Origin: Novosphingobium sediminicola
GTDB taxonomy: Bacteria; Pseudomonadota; Alphaproteobacteria; Sphingomonadales; Sphingomonadaceae
Direction of reading: 5' to 3'
Length of the DNA stretch: 64,000 bases
Assembly: GCF_014196525.1 (NCBI RefSeq)
Contig: NZ_JACIDX010000006.1
Span: forward strand, 186,001-250,000
This document shows, one piece after another, positions 46,919 through 55,639 of this stretch. Within the stretch, counting starts at the first letter, position 1. Every line of letters starts with the position of its first letter. Both the position numbers and the translations under genes were made by a program. The notes beneath the pieces are model-generated. The model saw nothing but the letters and a program-made list of their open reading frames with translations, ran no database searches and was not told the origin of the DNA.

Positions 46919-47236
46919 ATGACGGAGACTTCCAGCCCCAGCGATCCGGCGACCTCGGAATTTGAGCGCACCCCGCGCGAAATTCGCGCGCAAATGGTGC
47001 AGCGTTTGCAGGTAGGCCTGTTCGGCCTGTCGTTGATGCTGCTGCTGGTGGGGTTGGCCAATATCATCATGGACAATGCGCGGCGCAACGATGCCGCCGC
47101 CGCCAGCGCGCAGGCCAGCACCAGTGCCGGGGGCAGCAGCGATCCTCTGGCCGATATCGGCGTCATTCCTTCGCCCGATGCGGGCAAGGTGCAGGCGGGC
47201 GCATCGCCCCGCGTGACGCCCGCCGCGCCGCATTGA
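46919..47236 (+). CDS. single-pass membrane protein of unknown function
   Basis: A 105-residue protein: a charged N-terminal cytosolic part (EFERTPREIRAQMVQRL), one membrane helix (residues ~33-53, GLFGLSLMLLLVGLANIIM), then a low-complexity Ala/Ser/Gly/Pro periplasmic tail. No family recognised. It starts at ATG 46919, 18 nt after the cysK stop, with GGAGTAAGATC upstream, so probably shares the cysK transcript. It is the last gene before the dcw cluster control region. Confidence 0.7.
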   Translation: MTETSSPSDPATSEFERTPREIRAQMVQRLQVGLFGLSLMLLLVGLANIIMDNARRNDAAAASAQASTSAGGSSDPLADIGVIPSPDAGKVQAGASPRVTPAAPH

Positions 47237-47269
47237 TCGGCGTTCTTTTCCGCGTACGCTGATCGGCGC

Positions 47270-47364
47270 GGGAAAACCTGCCACTTTGGGGAAAACCTGC
47301 CACCGGCGGGAAACTGTGCCACCTGCGGCAAGGCCTGCCATGGGCGGGAAAATGCGCCACCGGG
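47270..47364 (+). repeat. five tandem 19-bp repeats, probable MraZ operator array
   Basis: Units start at 47270, 47289, 47308, 47327 and 47346, with an exact 19-nt period. Consensus is GGGAAAACCTGCCACCGGC; the G-rich start followed by two to four A and the (T/C)GCCA core are kept in all five. The spacing is about two helical turns. The same motif occurs inverted at 47597-47613. MraZ of other bacteria binds direct repeats of short G-rich boxes in front of its own gene, so operator function is inferred. Confidence 0.65.
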
Positions 47365-47585
47365 CGGCGCCCCGGCGCAACATTCGGGCAAAATAACGGG
47401 AATCACGCGGGATTTGCGAATCTCTCTAAGCGGGAATCGGCGGGAAGGGCCGTTTTCCACCCGTGGCTAACCTCGGGAAATTACGGAATTGACGTGCTCT
47501 CAGGCGTGGTTTGGTAATGATTTGGTAATAAATTGCCGCCGGGTGTAACGAGATATAAACCTGAAAAATAAGGTAAATTTCATTC

Positions 47586-47627
47586 TTTTCCACAAAGTGG
47601 CAGATTTTCCCGCAAAGTCCCTTTCCC
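47586..47627 (-). repeat. inverted copies of the 19-bp motif nearer to mraZ
   Basis: Read on the minus strand, GCGGGAAAATCTGCCACTTT (from 47613) matches the first unit of the upstream array at all but one of 20 positions. A second unit, GTGGAAAAG, lies exactly 19 nt away, and a third weaker one, GGGAAAGG, 16 nt on the other side. Together with the upstream array it brackets the putative promoter. Confidence 0.6.
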
Positions 47628-47772
47628 GCCCGCAAACTCCGCGATAGAACATGATCATCGGGTAGAGTTTCAGCCGTCCTTTTGTGGGGGTTTGGCGTGG
47701 CCATGGCGCTGCGGCAATCGGCGAAGCTTTGCTCAATTCGGTGGGGCTTTCTTCGCAAAGGTAGTGGGTGGG

Positions 47773-48273
47773 GTGACTGGTTTCCCGGTCATTTATATGG
47801 GGCAGGGCTTCTCGCCGAAGGGCGACAAGGAGCGCTTCGTCCTGCCTGCCGACATCCGCAAGATCGTGGCCGAGGCCAGCGACAACATCAACGAGATGCT
47901 GGTGGCCCGCCATGAAGAATGGCCCTGTCTGTTTGCCTGCGGCACGTCCTATCGAAACCAGCTTGCCGAGGAAATCCGTGTGAAGCATGCCGCCGATGTG
48001 GCCGCCGGTCGCCCTTCTACCCGGGCGCGCGATGCGTTGGTCTTTGGCAATCTGACGCGCGTGGCCTTTGACAATTCGGGCCGCTTCATCCTGCCCGCGC
48101 ATATGCGGGCGCAGGCCACGATCACGGACGGGCTCTATATCCACGGCACGATGGATTATTTCACGCTGTGGTCGCCCGAAGTGCTGATGGCGATGGCGGG
48201 CGATGAATGGATCGGCCCCAAGGCAAGCTGCGAGAGCTATCTGGCCGCAGCGGGCGGGAGGGCGCGCAAATGA
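47773..48273 (+). CDS. mraZ: transcriptional regulator MraZ
   Basis: A 166-residue MraZ with two AbrB-like (SpoVT-type) repeats, each with a DxxxR-type loop: [14 protein letters not shown] and [16 protein letters not shown]. MraZ forms rings and represses the dcw promoter by binding tandem repeats, and the repeats are present upstream. The start is GTG at 47773 ([19 protein letters not shown]), the usual N-terminal length; a frame to 47692 and an internal ATG at 47806 are alternatives. Its TGA overlaps the rsmH ATG (ATGA). Confidence 0.92.
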   Translation: MTGFPVIYMGQGFSPKGDKERFVLPADIRKIVAEASDNINEMLVARHEEWPCLFACGTSYRNQLAEEIRVKHAADVAAGRPSTRARDALVFGNLTRVAFDNSGRFILPAHMRAQATITDGLYIHGTMDYFTLWSPEVLMAMAGDEWIGPKASCESYLAAAGGRARK

Positions 48274-49256
48274 GTCTTTTGGCTGCGATCCCGCATGACG
48301 CCCCGCATATTCCGGTGCTGCTCGACGAAGTCATCGGCGCGCTTGATCCGGCAGGCTTGCTTGATTTTTCGGGCAAGGTCATCGTCGATGCCACGCTGGG
48401 CGCGGGCGGCTATACGCGCGCGCTGTTGGCGGCGGGGGCCACGGTCCATGCGTTTGATCGCGACCCCGATGCAATTGCCGCCGCGCGCGAATGGGGCGCG
48501 GGCTATGACCGCCTGATCCTGCATCCGCGCCGCTTTTCCGAGGTGGGCGATGCCTTGGCCGAGGCGGGCGTGAGCGCGATTGACGGTCTGGTGGCCGACA
48601 TCGGCGTGTCCTCGATGCAGTTGGACCAGCAGGGCCGCGGCTTTGCCTTTTCCAGCGATGGCCCGCTCGACATGCGCATGTCGCAGGAAGGGCCGAGCGC
48701 GGCCGATTTCTGCAATGAGGCGGCCGAGGAGGACATCGCCAACGTCCTCTACAATTACGCCGAGGAGCGCCAGTCGCGCCGCATCGCCCGCGCCATCGTT
48801 GCCGCGCGCCCGCTGGAAACCACCGGGCAACTGGCCAATGTCGTGCGCCGCGCGCTGGGCTATAAGCAGGGCGCGCCCAAAGACCCGGCCACGCGCAGCT
48901 TTCAGGCGATCCGCATCCATGTGAACGATGAGCTGGGCGAGCTGGAGGCTTTGCTGGCCACAGCCGAGAGCCTGCTGGGTCCCGGCGGGCGTCTGGCCAT
49001 CGTCAGTTTTCACAGCCTTGAGGACCGCATCGTCAAGCAGTTCTTCAAGGATGCCAGCGGCGTGGCCAGCGCCACATCGCGCTATATGCCGGTCGCCGCA
49101 AGCGCGGCTCCGGCTGTCTACAGCCATATTTCCAAAGCCATTCGCGCGGGCGAGGTGGAGTTGAACCGCAACCCCCGCGCGCGTTCGGCCACTTTGCGCT
49201 TTGCCACGCGCACCGATGTTTCCGCTCGACCTGCTGGCTCCCGGAGGCGCCCGTGA
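48270..49256 (+). CDS. rsmH: 16S rRNA m4C1402 methyltransferase RsmH
   Basis: A 328-residue SAM-dependent methyltransferase modifying N4 of C1402 in 16S rRNA. Seen: [29 protein letters not shown] (SAM motif I), FDRDPDAI, the signature [18 protein letters not shown] and [19 protein letters not shown] 48270 overlaps the mraZ stop. Its TGA overlaps the GTG of ftsL. Confidence 0.96.
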   Translation: MSLLAAIPHDAPHIPVLLDEVIGALDPAGLLDFSGKVIVDATLGAGGYTRALLAAGATVHAFDRDPDAIAAAREWGAGYDRLILHPRRFSEVGDALAEAGVSAIDGLVADIGVSSMQLDQQGRGFAFSSDGPLDMRMSQEGPSAADFCNEAAEEDIANVLYNYAEERQSRRIARAIVAARPLETTGQLANVVRRALGYKQGAPKDPATRSFQAIRIHVNDELGELEALLATAESLLGPGGRLAIVSFHSLEDRIVKQFFKDASGVASATSRYMPVAASAAPAVYSHISKAIRAGEVELNRNPRARSATLRFATRTDVSARPAGSRRRP

Positions 49257-49780
49257 ATCTGACCCGTGATCGCATGCACACGATCGGCTGGGGCATGACC
49301 CTGGTGATTTGCCTTGCCCTGACGCTGGCGCTGACGTTCCGCGTCAATGCGGTGAAGAGTCAGGTGCGTTTGGCCGAGCGACAGATCACGCAGTTGAAGC
49401 AGGAAAAGCTGTTCCTGGAAACCGAGTTCGAGACGCGCGCCAGCCAGCAGCAGCTTAAAGCCTTCAACGATGTCGACTTTGGCTACAGCGCGCCCACCGT
49501 CGGGCAATATCTGGAAAGCGAGCGCCAGTTGGCCGCCCTTGGCAAGCCGCGTTCGCCCGATGCGCCCGATCCGATCCGCGTGGCTTCGGCTGATGCGGTC
49601 AATGCCTCGGTGCGCACGATGATGGCAGTCGAGGCCAAGCCCTCTTCGCCCTTCGCCGCGCTGGGCATGGGCGCCAAGCCGGAACCGGCCGCGAAGAAGG
49701 CCAAGAAATCCGAGGATATCTCCGAGCATCTGGCTCGCTTTTCCGGGCGGGCGGGGCAAAATGCGGGGCATCGTGAATGA
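49253..49780 (+). CDS. ftsL: cell division protein FtsL
   Basis: A 175-residue bitopic protein at the FtsL position of the dcw cluster. One membrane helix (residues ~12-30, [18 protein letters not shown]), then a coiled-coil-like periplasmic stretch ([20 protein letters not shown]) and a longer, partly disordered Ala/Lys-rich C-terminal tail. With FtsB and FtsQ it activates FtsI-FtsW septal wall synthesis. GTG start at 49253 in a GTGA overlap with rsmH; the stop overlaps ftsI as ATGA. Family similarity is weak, so position and topology carry the call. Confidence 0.88.
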   Translation: MNLTRDRMHTIGWGMTLVICLALTLALTFRVNAVKSQVRLAERQITQLKQEKLFLETEFETRASQQQLKAFNDVDFGYSAPTVGQYLESERQLAALGKPRSPDAPDPIRVASADAVNASVRTMMAVEAKPSSPFAALGMGAKPEPAAKKAKKSEDISEHLARFSGRAGQNAGHRE

Positions 49781-51564
49781 GTATACTGGCGGCAGCGGGC
49801 ATGGCGGATAAAGGCGTCACTTTGCAAGGGCAGGGCCCGGAAAAGGCCCGCGTGCTCAAGAATGTGCGCGCGCTGGCGCTGGCACAGGCGCGGTTTCGCG
49901 CGCTCTGGGTGCTGGTGGGCTTTGCCATGCTGCTGCTGCTGGCGTTGCTGCGCATTGCGCATCTGGGCCTGTCCGATCCGGGGCGTCCGGGCGGCGAGGC
50001 GATGGCGGGCCTGCCCGACCGGGGCGATATTCTTGATCGCAACGGCGTGCCGCTGGCGCGCGCCTTTCCGGCCTATGCGCTTTGGTTCAATCCTCATGCG
50101 ATGGGCGAGGGATCGCCGCTGGTGCGTTCGCCCGCCGATCTGGCCGCCGCGCTGGTCAGGATTTTTCCCGATGAGGATGCCGAGGAACTGACCCGGCGCC
50201 TCGCCTCGGGCAAGGCGGGTTATCTGCGCCGCCGCATCCTGCCTGAAGAGGCGAACAAGATCCACGCGCTGGGCGAACCGGCGCTGGAATTCCCGCGTGA
50301 GGCCGAGCGTTACTATCCCCAAGGCACGATGGCGGCCCATATTCTGGGCTATGTCGACAGCAAGGGGCTGGGTCAGGTCGGCATGGAGGCGGTTTTCCAA
50401 AAGCAGTTGACCGATCCGGCGACGCGCGGTGCGCCCGCCGTCCTCTCCATCGACGCGCGGGTTCAGGGCGCGCTGGAGGATGAATTGATGTGGGGTATGA
50501 CCCGCGCGCAGGCCAAGGGCGCGGCGGGCATCGTGATGGATGTGGACACGGGCGAAGTGATGGCGCTGGCCTCGCTGCCCAGCTTTAACCCCAACGCCTT
50601 GCGCCCGCAGGATATTTCCGACAGCGATCCAACCAAGCAGGCCAATATCTTCAACCGCGCCACCAACCAGACCTATGAGCTGGGCAGCGTGATGAAGCCG
50701 ATCACCGTGGCCAGCGCGATTGATGCGGGCATCATCACCAATCTGGCGCGGCGCTATCCGGCGGACCATCCGCTGGAAATCGCCGGGATCACTGTGCATG
50801 ACCACGAAAATTACGGCGCCAGCCTGAATATCATCGAGGCGCTGATCCATTCGAGCAATATCGTGCTGGCGCAGGTGGGCGACCAGTTGGGCGCGCAAAG
50901 GATGCAGACCACGCTCAAGGCGCTGGGCTTTTCCGAACGGCCCTATATCGAGCTGCCCGCGCGCGGCCGTCCGACCTGGCCGCGCGGCGACCGCAACGGC
51001 GTGTGGTCGCGCGTGACCACGGTGACGGCCTCCTATGGCCATGGTTTCTCGATCACCCCGCTGCATCTGGCCAGCGCCTATTCGGCCATGGTCAATGGCG
51101 GGATCTGGCGCCCGGCCACGCTGCAAAAGATCGCCTCCGGTCAGGCCCCGGCCGGTCGCCGCGTATGGCAGGCCTCGACCAGCGCGCGGATGCGCCAATT
51201 GCTGCGCTCGATCGTGGACGTGGGCACCGGGCGCAGCGCGAACGCTGTGGGTTACCGCGTGGGCGGCAAGACCGGCACCGCCGAAGTGGCCGACGCGCAG
51301 GGCTATCACCGCGACCGCGTGGTGGCCACCTTTGCCGCCGCCTTTCCGATGGACCGTCCGCGCTATGTCGTGATCGCCACGCTGGACCAGCCCAAGGCGA
51401 ACGCCGCCACCAGTTTTCAACGAACCGCCGCATGGAATGCAGCGCCCATCGTGGGCCGGGTGATTCCGCGCATTGGCCCCTTGCTGGGCGTGATGCCCGA
51501 TGCCACGCGCGACATTGATATCAGCGACATTGCCCCGCTGATCGCCAATGGAGACGGCGAATGA
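49777..51564 (+). CDS. ftsI: septal peptidoglycan transpeptidase FtsI (PBP3)
   Basis: A 595-residue class B penicillin-binding protein. One membrane helix (~residues 40-62), a dimerisation domain (GLPDRGDILDRNGVPLARAF) and a transpeptidase domain. The three active-site motifs are GSVMKP (SXXK), HSSNIVL (SXN) and GGKTGTAE (KTG). It crosslinks septal wall with FtsW as glycosyltransferase. The N-terminal cytosolic segment is ~40 residues. ATG 49777 overlaps the ftsL stop and the TGA overlaps the murE ATG, both as ATGA. Confidence 0.96.
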   Translation: MSILAAAGMADKGVTLQGQGPEKARVLKNVRALALAQARFRALWVLVGFAMLLLLALLRIAHLGLSDPGRPGGEAMAGLPDRGDILDRNGVPLARAFPAYALWFNPHAMGEGSPLVRSPADLAAALVRIFPDEDAEELTRRLASGKAGYLRRRILPEEANKIHALGEPALEFPREAERYYPQGTMAAHILGYVDSKGLGQVGMEAVFQKQLTDPATRGAPAVLSIDARVQGALEDELMWGMTRAQAKGAAGIVMDVDTGEVMALASLPSFNPNALRPQDISDSDPTKQANIFNRATNQTYELGSVMKPITVASAIDAGIITNLARRYPADHPLEIAGITVHDHENYGASLNIIEALIHSSNIVLAQVGDQLGAQRMQTTLKALGFSERPYIELPARGRPTWPRGDRNGVWSRVTTVTASYGHGFSITPLHLASAYSAMVNGGIWRPATLQKIASGQAPAGRRVWQASTSARMRQLLRSIVDVGTGRSANAVGYRVGGKTGTAEVADAQGYHRDRVVATFAAAFPMDRPRYVVIATLDQPKANAATSFQRTAAWNAAPIVGRVIPRIGPLLGVMPDATRDIDISDIAPLIANGDGE

Positions 51565-53075
51565 GATTAACCGACCTGATCCTAGGTGGAAACAAGGTGG
51601 AAGCCGGTGACATAGACGTCACCGGCTTTGGCGTTGGTGCCGGGAACGCTGTGGGTGACGTTGATGTCACCGGGTTTGCCATTGATAATCGCAAGGTTGC
51701 GCCGGGCAATGTGTTCGGCGCATTTGTTGGCGCCACCGTCAATGGCGAGGATTTTATCGCGCAGGCGGTGCGTGCAGGCGCGGTGGCCGTGGTGGCCCGG
51801 CCGCAGGCGCGCGGGGCGATCGAGGCGGCGGGCGCGTTGGCGCTGGTGGATGAGAATCCGCGCCGGGCCTTTGCGCGTTTGGCCGCGCCTTTCTATGCGC
51901 CTTTGCCCGAAACGCTGGTGGCCGTGACCGGCACCAACGGCAAGACCAGCACGGTCGAAATGCTGCGCCAGATCTGGCGCATGGCCGGACACAGCGCGGC
52001 CAGCATCGGCACGCTGGGCATCACCACGGCGGATGAGACGACCTATACCGGTCTGACCACGCCCGACATTGTGACCTTTTTGGCCAATCTGGCGGGATTG
52101 GCGCGTGAGGGCGTCAGTCATGTCGCCTATGAGGCGTCGAGCCACGGTCTGTCGCAATATCGCAGCGAGGGGCCGCGCGTGATCGCGGGGGCCTTCACCA
52201 ACCTGAGCCGCGACCATCTCGATTATCACGCGACGATGGAGGATTATTTCGCCGCCAAGATGCGCCTGTTTGACGAGGTGGTGGTCGATGGCGGATCGGC
52301 GGTGGTCTGGGCCGATGATGCGTGGAGCGAGCAGGCCATCGCCCATGTCCGCGCGCGCGGCCTGCGTTTGATCACGGTGGGCGAGGACGGGGAGGCGATC
52401 CGCCTGATCCGCCGCGAACCGGGGCCTTTAGGGCAGGTGTTGACGATTGTGCATGAGGGCGTCGAGCGGCGGATCAACCTGCCGCTGATCGGGGCCTATC
52501 AGGCGGCCAACGCGCTGGTGGCGGCGGGACTGGCTTTGGCCAGCGGGTTGAACGCGGCGCAGGTGTTTGATGCGCTGGGCCGTCTGGCCCCGGTGCGCGG
52601 GCGGCTGGAGCGTGCGGCGATCAATGCGGCGGGCGCGCCGGCCTATGTCGATTATGCCCATACGCCCGATGCGCTGGAGGCCGCGATTGCCGCGCTGCGT
52701 CCGCATACAAAGGGGCGGCTGATCGTGGTGTTCGGCGCCGGGGGAGACCGCGATGCGGGCAAGCGCGCACCGATGGGAACCATCGTGGGCGAGCAGGCCG
52801 ACATCGCCATCGTTACCGACGACAACCCGCGCGGCGAGGACCCGGCGGCCATCCGCAAGGCCGTGATCGCGGGGGCGCCGCAGCGCCTGATCGAGATCGG
52901 CGACCGGCGCGAGGCGATTTTTCAGGGGACAGCCCGGGCGAAAAGGGATGACATCCTGCTCATCGCGGGCAAAGGGCATGAGCAGGGACAGATCATCGGG
53001 CGCGGGCCTGATGCGCGTGTCCTGCCTTTTGATGATGTGACCGTGGCGCGTGAAGCGGCCGGGGAGAAAGTGTAA
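51561..53075 (+). CDS. murE: UDP-MurNAc-tripeptide synthetase MurE with N-terminal duplication
   Basis: MurE adds meso-diaminopimelate to UDP-MurNAc-L-Ala-D-Glu in the cytosol. The 504 residues include the ATP site VTGTNGKTSTVEML, NLSRDHLDYH with the carbamylated-Lys region, YAHTPDALEAAI and DNPRGEDP, the DNPR motif indicating a DAP-adding enzyme. The N-terminus is odd: GDIDVTGF (residues ~17-24) recurs as GDVDVTGF 16 residues later. MurE relatives have one VTGF-type strand here. Each copy is encoded by a DNA palindrome. ATG 51561 overlaps ftsI; its TAA shares one base with the murF ATG. Confidence 0.95.
   Translation: MRLTDLILGGNKVEAGDIDVTGFGVGAGNAVGDVDVTGFAIDNRKVAPGNVFGAFVGATVNGEDFIAQAVRAGAVAVVARPQARGAIEAAGALALVDENPRRAFARLAAPFYAPLPETLVAVTGTNGKTSTVEMLRQIWRMAGHSAASIGTLGITTADETTYTGLTTPDIVTFLANLAGLAREGVSHVAYEASSHGLSQYRSEGPRVIAGAFTNLSRDHLDYHATMEDYFAAKMRLFDEVVVDGGSAVVWADDAWSEQAIAHVRARGLRLITVGEDGEAIRLIRREPGPLGQVLTIVHEGVERRINLPLIGAYQAANALVAAGLALASGLNAAQVFDALGRLAPVRGRLERAAINAAGAPAYVDYAHTPDALEAAIAALRPHTKGRLIVVFGAGGDRDAGKRAPMGTIVGEQADIAIVTDDNPRGEDPAAIRKAVIAGAPQRLIEIGDRREAIFQGTARAKRDDILLIAGKGHEQGQIIGRGPDARVLPFDDVTVAREAAGEKV
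51602..51671. repeat. duplicated palindromes inside the murE 5' end
   Basis: Palindrome 1 pairs AGCCGGTGAC (51602-51611) with GTCACCGGCT (51618-51627) around ATAGAC. Palindrome 2 pairs GGTGAC (51654-51659) with GTCACC (51666-51671) around GTTGAT. The two are offset by 48 nt (16 codons) and stay in frame. They could form stem-loops in the mRNA just inside murE. Confidence 0.8.
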
Positions 53076-54556
53076 TGGCGGCAAAAGCGAAACTGCGGGA
53101 ATGGCCGGTGACGGCAGAGGACGGACAGCCTTTGGCGCTGTGGACTCTGGCCGAGGTGGCGGCGGCCACGGGCGGCGAGGCCTTTGGCGAGGCGCAGATT
53201 TCCAATGTCGCCACCGATTCGCGCGAAATCGTGGAAGGCGGCCTGTTCTTTGCCATGCGCGGCGAAGCGATGGACGGCCACAAGTTCCTCGACAAGGCTT
53301 TCGAGCTGGGCGCGGTGGCGGCTGTGGTGGAGCAGCCGATTGACCGGCCCCATGTGCTGGTCAAGGACAGCTTTGCCGCGCTTCAGGCTTTGGCGCGGGC
53401 GGCGCGGGGTCGCATCCTGCCCGAGGCGCGCGTGATCGGCGTGACGGGTTCGGTGGGCAAGACCAGCGTGAAAGAGGCGATCTTTGCCGCGCTGGAACGA
53501 TCCAGCCATGGCCGCGCCCATCGTAGCGTCAAAAGCTATAACAATCATGTCGGCGTGCCTTTGAGCATGACGCGGATGCCGCAGCGCACGCTGTACGGCA
53601 TTTTCGAAATGGGCATGAACCATGCGGGCGAGATCCGCGATCTGACCGCTCTGGCCCGGCCGCATGTTGCGTTGATCACCACGATCGCGCCCGCCCATAT
53701 CGAAAATCTGGGCAGCGAGGAGGCGATTGCCGACGCCAAGGCCGAGATCTTTGAAGGCCTGCAGGGTTTTGAAGGGCATGAGGGCGGGATTGCGATCATC
53801 CCGGCCGATATTCCCCATTACGAACGCCTGCGCGCGGCGGCCATCGCCTGCGGGGCCGAGGTCATGTCCTATGGCCGGGCGCCGCATTCCGACATCCGCC
53901 TGCTCGATGCCTTGTCGGGCATGTTGGGCGGCACGCTGGTGACGGTGGATCTGGGCGATTCGCGGCTGTGCTATTCGGTCTCGGTGCCGGGCGACCATTG
54001 GGTGATGAACTCGCTGGCCGTGGTGGCGGCGGTGCGCGCGGTGGGCGGCGATCTGGGCGCGACCGGGCTGGCTCTGGCCGAGATGCAGGGGATGGCCGGG
54101 CGCGGTCTGCGCAGCGGGATCGAACTGGCCGATGGCGGCAAGGCACTGCTGATCGATGAAAGCTATAATGCCAATCCGGCCTCGATGCGCGCCTCGCTCT
54201 CGGTGCTGGGGGGCGAACCGGCCAAGCGGCGGATCGCGGTGCTGGGCGCGATGAAGGAACTGGGCGATTTCGGCCCGGCGCTTCATGCCGCGCTGGTCGA
54301 ACCGATGGTGGCGGCCAAAGTCGATTATGCGGTGCTGGTGGGCGATGAAATGGCCGCTTTGGCGCAGGAACTGGGGAAATCCGGCCCCGACGCGCTTGGC
54401 AAGCCCATCCCCTTCGCCCATTGCAGGAACGCGCAAGAGGCTGGCAAGGCCCTGGCCGACTATGGGTTGGCGCAGGGCGATGCGGTGCTTGTCAAAGGAT
54501 CAAACTCGGTGGGGCTGGGGTCGCTGGTCGCCACGCTCTGCCAAACCACGAATTGA
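53075..54556 (+). CDS. murF: UDP-MurNAc-tripeptide:D-Ala-D-Ala ligase MurF
   Basis: A 493-residue Mur ligase that adds D-Ala-D-Ala to the tripeptide precursor. Seen: the substrate-binding N-domain (ISNVATDSREIVEGGLFFAMRG), the ATP loop GVTGSVGKTSVKEAI, NNHVGVPLS, MGMNHAGEIRDLT and LLIDESYNANPASMRA with the C-terminal domain VLGAMKELG. ATG 53075 overlaps the murE TAA by one base. A 9-nt gap precedes mraY, the longest but one in this run of genes. Confidence 0.96.
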   Translation: MAAKAKLREWPVTAEDGQPLALWTLAEVAAATGGEAFGEAQISNVATDSREIVEGGLFFAMRGEAMDGHKFLDKAFELGAVAAVVEQPIDRPHVLVKDSFAALQALARAARGRILPEARVIGVTGSVGKTSVKEAIFAALERSSHGRAHRSVKSYNNHVGVPLSMTRMPQRTLYGIFEMGMNHAGEIRDLTALARPHVALITTIAPAHIENLGSEEAIADAKAEIFEGLQGFEGHEGGIAIIPADIPHYERLRAAAIACGAEVMSYGRAPHSDIRLLDALSGMLGGTLVTVDLGDSRLCYSVSVPGDHWVMNSLAVVAAVRAVGGDLGATGLALAEMQGMAGRGLRSGIELADGGKALLIDESYNANPASMRASLSVLGGEPAKRRIAVLGAMKELGDFGPALHAALVEPMVAAKVDYAVLVGDEMAALAQELGKSGPDALGKPIPFAHCRNAQEAGKALADYGLAQGDAVLVKGSNSVGLGSLVATLCQTTN

Positions 54557-54565
54557 CGGGTCGCC

Positions 54566-55639
54566 ATGCTCTATCTGCTTGCCCAATGGTTTCATTTTCC
54601 CGGTCTGGCCAACCTTATCCGCTATCAGACCTTTCGCGCGGGCGCGGCTCTGGCCACGGCGCTGCTGATTGGTCTGGTGATCGGGCCGCGCTTTATCGAC
54701 ATGCTGCGCATGAAGCAGGGCAAGGGGCAGCCGATCCGGGAGGACGGGCCCAAGACCCATCTGGCCAAGCGCGGCACGCCCACGATGGGCGGGCTGATGA
54801 TCCTGATCGCGCTGATGGGCTCGGTGTTCCTGTGGATGGATCTGTCCAATCCGCTGGTCTGGGCCTGTATCGCGGTGACGGCGGGCTTTGGCCTGATCGG
54901 TTTCCTTGACGATTATGACAAGGTCAAGAAGCGTTCGACCGCAGGCGTGTCGAGCAAGGCGCGGCTGATCGGCGAGTTTCTGGTGGCGGGCGTGGCCAGC
55001 TGGATCATGGTCGCCCATATCGGCAAGACCGACCTCTATCTGCCTTTCTTCAGCAAGGTCTATGTGCCGCTGGGGCCGATCTATTTCCTGTTTTCCGCCT
55101 TTGTCATCGTGGGCGCGGGCAATGCGGTGAACCTGACCGACGGGCTGGACGGGCTGGCCACGATGCCGGTCATCATCGCTGCGGGCACCTTTGCGATCAT
55201 CGCCTATCTGGTGGGCCGTGTGGACTATGCCGGATATCTGGGCATTCCCCATGTGCCGCGCGCGGGCGATCTGGCGATTTTCTGTGCGGCGATCATGGGG
55301 GGCGGTCTGGCCTTTCTGTGGTTCAATGCGCCGCCTGCGGCTGTGTTTATGGGCGATACCGGCTCGCTGGCTCTGGGCGGCGCGCTGGGCGCGATTGCCG
55401 TGGCCAGCCATCATGAGATCGTGCTGGGCATCGTGGGCGGGCTCTTCGTGCTGGAGGCGGTCTCGGTCATCGTTCAGGTGTTCTGGTATAAGCGCACCGG
55501 GCGCCGCGTGTTCCGCATGGCGCCGATCCACCATCACTTTGAACAAAAGGGCTGGGCCGAGCCTACCGTGGTGATCCGCTTCTGGATCGTGTCGATCGTG
55601 CTGGCGCTGATCGGCCTTTCGACGCTGAAGGTGCGATGA
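54566..55639 (+). CDS. mraY: phospho-MurNAc-pentapeptide transferase MraY
   Basis: A 357-residue polytopic membrane enzyme with about ten helices that makes lipid I from UDP-MurNAc-pentapeptide and undecaprenyl phosphate. Catalytic features are [20 protein letters not shown] (Asp pair), [16 protein letters not shown] and [15 protein letters not shown] 54566 follows a TGACGGGTC sequence. Its TGA overlaps the murD ATG (ATGA). It is the first membrane step, flanked by cytosolic Mur ligases as in most dcw clusters. Confidence 0.97.
   Translation: MLYLLAQWFHFPGLANLIRYQTFRAGAALATALLIGLVIGPRFIDMLRMKQGKGQPIREDGPKTHLAKRGTPTMGGLMILIALMGSVFLWMDLSNPLVWACIAVTAGFGLIGFLDDYDKVKKRSTAGVSSKARLIGEFLVAGVASWIMVAHIGKTDLYLPFFSKVYVPLGPIYFLFSAFVIVGAGNAVNLTDGLDGLATMPVIIAAGTFAIIAYLVGRVDYAGYLGIPHVPRAGDLAIFCAAIMGGGLAFLWFNAPPAAVFMGDTGSLALGGALGAIAVASHHEIVLGIVGGLFVLEAVSVIVQVFWYKRTGRRVFRMAPIHHHFEQKGWAEPTVVIRFWIVSIVLALIGLSTLKVR

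Larger units (their letters stand above)
47237..47772. promoter_or_regulatory. dcw cluster control region upstream of mraZ
   Basis: A 536-nt AT-richer gap without a gene. It contains five 19-bp repeats (47270-47364), looser GGGA motifs at 47398-47412 and 47432-47445 spaced 11 and 10 nt, a TTGACG at 47489-47494 and a TATAAA at 47554-47559 as possible promoter parts, an inverted repeat copy at 47586-47627, and a DnaA-box-like TTTTCCACA at 47586-47594. Together they suggest a strongly regulated promoter for the division and wall genes. Confidence 0.6.

Noticed and set aside
47270..47364. CRISPR-like array
   Set aside because: The 19-bp units follow each other directly without unique spacers, and no cas genes are present; operator repeats fit better.
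52960..52985. GCGGGCAAAGGGCATG as another copy of the dispersed repeat
   Set aside because: It encodes the conserved AGKGHEQ motif of MurE and lacks the second stem arm.
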